This document shows, one piece after another, positions 1 to 4,696 of a stretch of DNA of 6,076 nucleotides; within the stretch, counting starts at the first letter, position 1; each line of letters starts with the position of its first letter. Origin of the DNA: Paracoccaceae bacterium (GTDB taxonomy: Bacteria; Pseudomonadota; Alphaproteobacteria; Rhodobacterales; Rhodobacteraceae). The translations under genes were made by a program, and so were the position numbers. The stretch lies in the NCBI GenBank assembly GCA_007128995.1, contig SKWJ01000061.1, positions 1 through 6,076 on the forward strand, written 5' to 3'. The notes under the pieces are model-generated. The model was not told the DNA's origin and did not search any database. It was given only the letters and a program-made list of their open reading frames with translations.

Positions 1-462
1 CTGGTGCTCGCACCTGTCTCACAACTCGGCTGGGCGCTTGTTGTCATGTCCGGGGTTTTGCTGGCGCTTGATGGTGTGGATGGATGGGCCGCGCGCCGGG
101 CGCGGCTGCAATCACAATTTGGTGCGCGACTTGATGTCGAGACAGATGTCGCCTTTGCCTTCACGCTTGCGGCGCTTGCCGTGGCGTTGGGACAGGTGGG
201 CATCTGGTTTCTGGCCCTCGGTCTGTTGCGCCCGACATATCTGCTGGCGGGGAGGTTTTGGCCGGCGTTGCGCGCACCCTTGCCGGATGCGACGTGGCGC
301 AAACGCATGGCGGCAGTCCAGATGACGGTACAGGTGGCGCTTCTTGCTCCGATCCTGACACCGCCGGTTACCATGTGGATGGGGGCAACCTTACTTTCAG
401 CGATGGTAATCAGCTTCAGTGTCGACATTCGCAGCCAACTGCGACGGAACATGTCTTCATGA
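1..462 (+). CDS. CDP-alcohol phosphatidyltransferase family protein (5' end outside window)
   Basis: Integral-membrane enzyme that transfers a phospho-alcohol head group from a CDP-linked donor (usually CDP-diacylglycerol) to an acceptor alcohol such as glycerol-3-phosphate, serine, inositol or choline. The reading frame is open at base 1, so the start lies upstream; the GTG at 4 is probably internal. Counting that GTG as residue 1, the full family signature is present: D23, D26-G27, A30-R31, then eight residues to G40, D44 and D48, the four aspartates that bind two metal ions and hold the catalytic base. The hydrophobic stretch just before it (about 8-22) and those at about 48-75, 103-120 and 122-138 are likely membrane helices. 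Roughly 30-40 N-terminal residues are missing compared with the usual ~180-220. The stop TGA (460-462) overlaps the ATG of the next gene, implying translational coupling. The acceptor alcohol cannot be assigned from this fragment. Family assignment is firm; substrate is unknown. Confidence 0.93.
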   Translation: MVLAPVSQLGWALVVMSGVLLALDGVDGWAARRARLQSQFGARLDVETDVAFAFTLAALAVALGQVGIWFLALGLLRPTYLLAGRFWPALRAPLPDATWRKRMAAVQMTVQVALLAPILTPPVTMWMGATLLSAMVISFSVDIRSQLRRNMSS

Positions 463-2066
463 CACGTCTGCTGCTTGCTGCGCTGATCCTTTATCTAGTT
501 CTGCTGCAGCCGAATCATCCGGCTGCGATGACATGGCGTGCTCTGACCGTTTTTCCGCTGGAATTGCCGCCTTTGCTGGCGCTGATGGTGATCGTGGGCG
601 ACGGACGGGCAGGGCGGGTATTGCGCTTCGGGGTTGTGGCGATCCTGATCTTTATCGCTGTGCTGAAACTTGCCGATCTTGGAACCTTCATCGCGTTTAA
701 CCGGGGGTTCAACCTTCTTGTAGACTTCAACCTTGTTTCTGCGGGCTGGGTGTTGCTGCAAGGGAGTGTCGGGCCACTGATGGCCTTTGCACTTGTCGGC
801 GCTGCGCTGATTTTGGTTGCAGTGGTTGCTTTGGCGGTGTGGTGGGCGCTTGGGGTCTGGGCTGCGCTGCCTGTGACTGGCATGCGGCGCGCCGCTGTCG
901 GCATATTCTGCTTGATCACCGCTGCGCTTGCCATGGCCGAGATTGGCCAGGCAAGGCGGGCATTGACATTGCCGCCTGCAGTCGCGCAAGCCATTCCGGG
1001 CGCGGCCTTCACTGCGCGTGTGGGCCTGGAACGTGCCGTACAGTTTCGCGACACGCGTGCGGACATCGCGCGTTTCACTGAAGCAGCGCGCGCAGATCCG
1101 ATGGTGCGGGAGGGCCCTTTCCTGGACCTACTCGATGGCCGTGATCTCATTCTTGTGTATGTTGAATCCTATGGGCGCTCCAGCTTCCAGAACCCGCTCT
1201 ATATTCCCACGCACACAAGCACATTACGTGCTGTACAAGAGGAACTCGCGTCTCGCGGGCTGGCAATGCGCTCGGGTTGGGCAACGGCGCCGATGGTCGG
1301 AGGACAAAGCTGGCTGGCCCATGGTTCGGTAGCATCCGGGTTGTGGCTTGATACACAGGCGCGCTACCGCGCACTTCTCGCAAGCCCTCGGAAAACCCTG
1401 TTTCACTTTGCACAGGACGCAGGGATGCGGACTGTTGCAATCAAGCCTGCCCATGTCTTTCCATGGCCTGAAGGAGCGTTTTTCGGCTTTGACGTGATCT
1501 ATAATGCCGCAGATCTTGGCTATGAGGGAGAGCCTTTCAACTGGGTAACAATGCCCGACCAGTTCACCTTGCATGCGCTTGATCGGCTGGAGCGGAACGA
1601 ATCTGACCGCCCTTCGATTTTCGCACAGGTTGCACTGGTTTCCTCACATGCGCCGTGGGTTCCGATCCCGGAACTGGTCGCTTGGGACGAGATCGGAGAT
1701 GGCACGATTTTCAATGAATGGGCGCTCTCGGGTGACCCGCCTGACGTCGTCTGGCGTGATCATGATCGCGTGCGCGATCAATTCCGTCTTGCAGTTGATT
1801 ACAGTCTCCAGACTGTGGGCGCATGGGCCGCGCGACAGGCACAGGATCCGCCGCTGATGATCGTGCTTGGTGATCATGAACCTGCACGTTTCGTGTCGGG
1901 TGTGGATGGGTTTGATGTTCCCGTCCATGTGATAGGCCCCCCCGATCTTGTGGACCGCTTCGCAATGCTTGGATGGAGCGAAGGCATGATTCCGGAACCG
2001 GAAACAGAACCTTTGCGCATGGACAGTCTGCGCGACCAATTCCTGCGTCTGTTGAGCGCACCATGA
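459..2066 (+). CDS. Membrane-anchored alkaline-phosphatase-superfamily (sulfatase/LTA synthase-like) transferase or hydrolase
   Basis: A 535-residue protein with about five N-terminal membrane helices (roughly residues 3-16, 31-47, 56-76, 104-134, 145-160) and a C-terminal alkaline-phosphatase-fold domain (about 228-515), expected outside the cytoplasmic membrane. This layout matches LTA synthases, OpgB-type phosphoglycerol transferases and EptA-type phosphoethanolamine transferases. Visible candidate active-site residues: E236 in LVYVESYG (metal ligand), S284 in GGQSWLAHGS (at the usual Thr nucleophile position), H397 in SSHAPW (substrate-binding His) and D472-H473 in LGDHEP (metal ligands). 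The formylglycine sulfatase motif C/S-x-P-x-R is absent, so a true sulfatase is unlikely. The start at 459 is chosen because it gives an ATGA overlap with the upstream stop and opens directly into a membrane helix; an in-frame ATG at 258 would overlap the upstream gene by about 200 bases and add unrelated residues. A weak GGA lies ten bases before the start. The stop overlaps the next ATG. Fold and topology are confident; substrate is unknown, possibly a phospholipid made by the upstream enzyme. Confidence 0.88.
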   Translation: MTRLLLAALILYLVLLQPNHPAAMTWRALTVFPLELPPLLALMVIVGDGRAGRVLRFGVVAILIFIAVLKLADLGTFIAFNRGFNLLVDFNLVSAGWVLLQGSVGPLMAFALVGAALILVAVVALAVWWALGVWAALPVTGMRRAAVGIFCLITAALAMAEIGQARRALTLPPAVAQAIPGAAFTARVGLERAVQFRDTRADIARFTEAARADPMVREGPFLDLLDGRDLILVYVESYGRSSFQNPLYIPTHTSTLRAVQEELASRGLAMRSGWATAPMVGGQSWLAHGSVASGLWLDTQARYRALLASPRKTLFHFAQDAGMRTVAIKPAHVFPWPEGAFFGFDVIYNAADLGYEGEPFNWVTMPDQFTLHALDRLERNESDRPSIFAQVALVSSHAPWVPIPELVAWDEIGDGTIFNEWALSGDPPDVVWRDHDRVRDQFRLAVDYSLQTVGAWAARQAQDPPLMIVLGDHEPARFVSGVDGFDVPVHVIGPPDLVDRFAMLGWSEGMIPEPETEPLRMDSLRDQFLRLLSAP

Positions 2067-2941
2067 TTTGGATTGTGCGGACCATGATGACACTGGCGCT
2101 TTTGGGTGCAGTGATCTGGCTGGTTGCTCCCCACGAGCTTGCCGGGGCTTTGCGCGCAATCGACCTGCACTGGCTGGCAGTGGCGGTGCTGTTGCTGGCG
2201 CTTCAGATTGCTCTGTCCGCTCTGCGTTGGCACGTCACCGCGCATGCGTTTGGATTTGCGTTGCCCAGATATCGCGCCTTGCAGGAATATGGCCTGTCTG
2301 TCGCGGTGAATACCTTCCTTCCGGGAGGGGTGCTGGGTGATCTTGCGCGCATCGCACGCAGCCGTTCATTCGGATGGCGCGGCGCCGCAGCGTCAGTGCT
2401 GATCGAGCGTCTGGCCGGGCAGGTGGCGCTTGCGCTGGTCGCGTTGGGTGCCGGGGTGGCCGTACTCGGGGTTTTGCGCGGCGGGGCCTTGGTCATTGCA
2501 GCGATCGGCGCTGGAGGTTTCCTCCTGTGGCTTTGGCCAAGGGGGCGACGCTTGCTCATGCAGGCCTGGCTTGCTCCGGGGGTTTGGCCTGCGCAAGCCG
2601 GGCTGACATGTGCTATTGTGGCGCTCAATCTTGGGGGGTTCTGGGCAGCCGCTCGGGCGGTGGATGTGGTGCTATCGCCTGGCGTGGCGATCGTTCTCAT
2701 ATCGTTGACCTTGCTTTCGATGCTGATCCCCCTCACGATCAACGGCTGGGGACTGCGCGAAGGCGTCGCAGCCGCACTGTGGCCGCTTTGGGGAATCGGA
2801 GCAGCGCAAGCCGTCGCGGCGAGTGTTGCTTTCGGTCTGGCCTGTATGGGCGCTGCTTTGCTGGGCCTGGTGCCTTGGCTTCTTCGCAGTCGGCAGACTG
2901 GCCAAGATCCGGTCGTAGCGCCCAAACTGCCCAGACAGTGA
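2063..2941 (+). CDS. Lysylphosphatidylglycerol synthase transmembrane-domain (UPF0104-type) protein
   Basis: A 292-residue, almost wholly hydrophobic protein with about seven or eight predicted membrane helices (for example 7-23, 38-54, 117-137, 141-158, 180-198, 205-224, 250-274). It matches the membrane domain of MprF/LPG synthases and stand-alone UPF0104 proteins: ALRW at 53-56, the conserved N83-T-F-L-P87-G-G motif followed by G92-D93 and R96, the pair E115-R116, and the late motif P223 to N227-G-W-G with R232-E233. There is no C-terminal aminoacyl-transferase domain, so it is not itself an LPG synthase. In MprF the corresponding membrane part moves lipid across the bilayer; a lipid flippase or lipid-binding role here is inference. 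The ATG at 2063 overlaps the upstream stop (ATGA) and immediately begins a hydrophobic segment; an upstream in-frame ATG at 1973 would only add residues encoded inside the preceding gene. GAG at 2054-2056 is a weak ribosome site. It is the last gene of the + strand operon. Confidence 0.9.
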   Translation: MIWIVRTMMTLALLGAVIWLVAPHELAGALRAIDLHWLAVAVLLLALQIALSALRWHVTAHAFGFALPRYRALQEYGLSVAVNTFLPGGVLGDLARIARSRSFGWRGAAASVLIERLAGQVALALVALGAGVAVLGVLRGGALVIAAIGAGGFLLWLWPRGRRLLMQAWLAPGVWPAQAGLTCAIVALNLGGFWAAARAVDVVLSPGVAIVLISLTLLSMLIPLTINGWGLREGVAAALWPLWGIGAAQAVAASVAFGLACMGAALLGLVPWLLRSRQTGQDPVVAPKLPRQ

Positions 2942-3044
2942 CGCAGAGTGTCTGAGACAGGCGATGACATAACGGCAGCCAAGGTCAGAGCGGCCCTTCG
3001 CCGAAGCGGCAATGTGGTGCACGGGTCAGGCAGGGCGATGGCTG
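2942..3044. other. Convergent intergenic gap between two operons
   Basis: Short gap where two operons meet tail to tail. It should contain transcription ends for both strands, but no classic intrinsic terminator (GC-rich stem followed by a T run) is visible on either strand. Weak hairpins seen: CAGACA (2932-2937) pairing with TGTCTG (2949-2954) around the + strand stop codon, and GCGAT (3035-3039) pairing with ATCGC (3047-3051) around the - strand stop codon. Neither has a U tract. Termination may be Rho-dependent or transcripts may overlap. No conserved small gene is recognisable here. Confidence 0.6.
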
Positions 3045-3440
3045 TTATCGCAGATGCGCAGTCGCCTCGATCTCGATCAGCGCCTCGTCTTCGATCAGAT
3101 CGGAAATCACCAGCATCGACATCGCTGGAAAATGCTTGCCCATCACCCGCCTGTAGGCCTGTCCGATCTCGCGCTGATGCGCCAGATATTCGGCCTTGTC
3201 CTTCACGAACCATGTCATACGCGCAATATCGGTTGCTTGGCCACCTGCGGTTTCAACGATCGCAAGGACATTGCGCAAGGCTTGCTCCATCTGACCGATG
3301 AAATCCTTTGCCTCAAAGTGCTTTTCTGCGTTCCATCCGATCTGGCCCCCGATATGCAACGTGCCGTCACGTGCGAGCATACCGTTGGCATAACCCAGCG
3401 CTGGCGCCCATCCGTCAGGATGAATGGTTTTCAAGCTCAT
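3045..3440 (-). CDS. RidA/YjgF/YER057c/UK114 family protein lacking the catalytic arginine
   Basis: A 131-residue cytoplasmic protein of the RidA fold, expected to form a trimer with active sites between subunits. Family hallmarks: LHIGGQIGW at 28-36, the helix around QMEQALRNVLAIVETAGG (50-67), the strand RMTWFVKD (74-81), FPAMSML at 104-110 and the terminal IEIEATA motif at 122-128. In true RidA (2-iminobutanoate/2-iminopropanoate deaminase) the segment reads FPAR and the arginine (R105 in E. coli) binds the substrate carboxylate; here that position is M107, so enamine/imine deaminase activity of the RidA type is not expected. It belongs with the arginine-less Rid subgroups of mostly unknown function. 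The ATG at 3440 follows the thioesterase stop by four bases, with only a weak ribosome site, suggesting coupled translation. In this operon it may act on, or protect against, a nitrogen-containing intermediate of aminobenzoyl-CoA breakdown; this is inference. Family is certain, function is not. Confidence 0.92.
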   Translation of the reverse strand: MSLKTIHPDGWAPALGYANGMLARDGTLHIGGQIGWNAEKHFEAKDFIGQMEQALRNVLAIVETAGGQATDIARMTWFVKDKAEYLAHQREIGQAYRRVMGKHFPAMSMLVISDLIEDEALIEIEATAHLR

Positions 3441-3444
3441 GGTA

Positions 3445-3846
3445 TCAATCCAGTTCTTTTTCTATTTTTTTCCGTATCGCCTCTGGCCAAGGAGAGGGTT
3501 TGCCGGTGGCGTCCAGATGAACAAGCACCGACTCGCCTTCAAACCGCAGCGCGTTGGTATCGGATGTCGCGCGAAAGGCCAGCCCCATGCTGCTGCGTCC
3601 CAATCGCGTTACGCGCAGATGCAGCCTTAGCTGGTCGCCATGTCTTGACGGCGCAGTAAAGCGCAAGCGGATCTCGACTGTCGGAACCCCGGCCGTTTTC
3701 AGCAAGACCTCAAACGGCCAGCTCAGCGCCTCGTCGAAAAAGGCCTCGACCAGATCATTCACCATCTCGAAATATCGCGGGTAGAAAATGATCCCTGCCG
3801 GGTCGCAATGTCGAAACAGGACTTTCTGTTTGGTCTCAAACTGCAT
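3445..3846 (-). CDS. Hotdog-fold acyl-CoA thioesterase (4-hydroxybenzoyl-CoA thioesterase-like)
   Basis: A 133-residue cytoplasmic hydrolase that would cleave an (aryl/acyl)-CoA thioester to the free acid and CoA. The N-terminal motif FRHCDPAGIIFYPRYFE (residues 11-27) closely matches 4-hydroxybenzoyl-CoA thioesterase of the Pseudomonas CBS-3 type, where the aspartate of DPAGI is the nucleophile or general base; here it is D15. The following helix (MVNDLVEAFFDEAL) and the strands with VEIRLRFTAPSRHGDQL complete a single 4HBT domain of usual length. The start at 3846 is chosen because GAAAGG (3853-3858 on the complementary strand) sits six bases upstream and the protein then begins at the family's usual place. 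A longer frame from 3951 would add 35 unrelated residues and overlap kynA by about 95 bases. It lies ten bases after kynA and four before the RidA-like gene. Likely role: release of CoA from 2-aminobenzoyl-CoA or a downstream dead-end intermediate; the substrate is inferred from context only. Confidence 0.9.
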   Translation of the reverse strand: MQFETKQKVLFRHCDPAGIIFYPRYFEMVNDLVEAFFDEALSWPFEVLLKTAGVPTVEIRLRFTAPSRHGDQLRLHLRVTRLGRSSMGLAFRATSDTNALRFEGESVLVHLDATGKPSPWPEAIRKKIEKELD

Positions 3847-3852
3847 GCTGCG

Positions 3853-3858
3853 CCTTTC
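3853..3858 (-). promoter_or_regulatory. Ribosome binding site of the thioesterase gene
   Basis: Read on the - strand the bases are GAAAGG, six bases before the ATG at 3846-3844, directly after and partly overlapping the kynA stop codon (TGA, 3859-3857). It is the clearest Shine-Dalgarno match in this operon and decides the start of the thioesterase in favour of the shorter protein. Confidence 0.65.
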
Positions 3859-4696
3859 AAAGTTCCGTGCGCAGATGCCAGAGTTCGGGGAAAAGTTCCA
3901 CCTCCAGCATTCGGCGCAGGTACTGGACACCAGATGTCCCGCCAGTTCCACGTTTGAACCCGATTACGCGCTCGACCGTCGTGACATGGTTGAAGCGCCA
4001 GCGCCGGAAGTAGTCTTCAAGATCGACCAGTTTCTCGGCCAGTTCGTACAAGGTCCAATGTGCTTCGACATTCTGATAGACCTGCTTCCAGCGCGCCATC
4101 ACTTCAGGTTCGGGCACATGCGGTTGTCTAAGCTGCGCAGGTGGGGCGGCTTTCGCTGTCCCATCTAGCGCGATGAACAGATATCGGATCACTTCATCAT
4201 AGAAGCTTGGGCGCGCAAGCTCTGCCGATAGCTCGTCATGCACTTGGGTGACATGGGGATGGGGCCGCAAGAGATGAGGATTGCGATTGCCGAGGATAAA
4301 TTCAATCATCCGGTATTGTGCCGACTGAAACCCCGATGAAGGGCCGAGCGCAGCGCGAAACCGGGTGTAATCTGCCGGTGTCATGGTGCGCAGCACATCC
4401 CAGGCCGCGTTCAGTTGCTCGAAAATCCGCGACACGCGAGAGAGCATTTTGAACATCTGTGGCATTTCCCCGGCAATCAGGGCGTCGCGCGCTGCCGTCA
4501 ATTCATGCAGTGCAAGCTTCATCCACAATTCGCTGGTCTGGTGTTGGATGATGAACAGCATTTCATCATGCGCATCGGATAACGGGCGCTGTGTCGCCAG
4601 CAGTTTCTCTAGCCCAAGATAGTCGCCGTAGGACATTGCATCCCAAAATTCCATCTTCGCGCCATCGTCTTTTGGATCATATGTGGGTCCGGTCAT
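3857..4696 (-). CDS. kynA: Tryptophan 2,3-dioxygenase
   Basis: Cytoplasmic heme dioxygenase that opens the indole ring of L-tryptophan with O2 to give N-formyl-L-kynurenine, the first step of the kynurenine pathway. The 279-residue length is normal for bacterial enzymes, which are homotetramers. All key residues known from the Xanthomonas campestris enzyme are present at a constant offset of three: F48 and H52 (in FIIQHQTSELWMK, the distal His), Y110 and R114 (tryptophan carboxylate binding), H237 in NHVTTVERVIG (proximal heme ligand) and T251 in GTGGTSG (ammonium binding). The segment SGFQSAQYRMIEFILGN (121-137) is also diagnostic. The ATG at 4696 overlaps the ligase stop (ATGA), with AGG about a dozen bases upstream, so translation is probably coupled. 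Placement between an aryl-CoA ligase and a thioesterase links tryptophan breakdown to CoA-dependent anthranilate degradation. No kynurenine formamidase or kynureninase is in view. It appears complete and functional. Confidence 0.97.
   Translation of the reverse strand: MTGPTYDPKDDGAKMEFWDAMSYGDYLGLEKLLATQRPLSDAHDEMLFIIQHQTSELWMKLALHELTAARDALIAGEMPQMFKMLSRVSRIFEQLNAAWDVLRTMTPADYTRFRAALGPSSGFQSAQYRMIEFILGNRNPHLLRPHPHVTQVHDELSAELARPSFYDEVIRYLFIALDGTAKAAPPAQLRQPHVPEPEVMARWKQVYQNVEAHWTLYELAEKLVDLEDYFRRWRFNHVTTVERVIGFKRGTGGTSGVQYLRRMLEVELFPELWHLRTEL

Noticed and set aside
258..458. Possible N-terminal extension of the LTA-synthase-like protein to an ATG at 258
   Set aside because: The added 67 residues are encoded inside the upstream CDP-alcohol transferase gene, look like out-of-frame sequence, and would precede the first membrane helix; the ATGA overlap at 459 is the better start.
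515..1150. 211-residue open frame on the - strand opposite the LTA-synthase-like gene
   Set aside because: Composition is dominated by Ala, Arg, Ser, Thr and Pro with no motif; it is a shadow of the gene on the other strand.
459..2066. Reading the second gene as a true sulfatase
   Set aside because: The obligatory formylglycine motif C/S-x-P-x-R is missing, and the N-terminal membrane helices fit phospho-head-group transferases of the same superfamily instead.
2984..3013. Small hairpin CTTC-GCC-GAAG in the convergent gap as an intrinsic terminator
   Set aside because: The stem is only four or five bases with a minimal loop and there is no T run on either side.
2203..3213. Long 336-residue open frame on the - strand opposite the LPG-type membrane gene and running into the RidA-like gene
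   Set aside because: Its translation is rich in Arg, Pro, Ala and Ser with no recognisable domain, as expected for an antisense frame in GC-rich DNA; the + strand frame carries clear family motifs.
3012..3659. 215-residue open frame on the + strand across the RidA-like and thioesterase genes
   Set aside because: Covers parts of two confirmed genes on the opposite strand, and its translation resembles no family I recognise.
3847..3951. Possible longer start of the thioesterase at 3951
   Set aside because: It would overlap kynA by about 95 bases, add residues outside the hotdog domain, and ignore the good ribosome site at 3853-3858.
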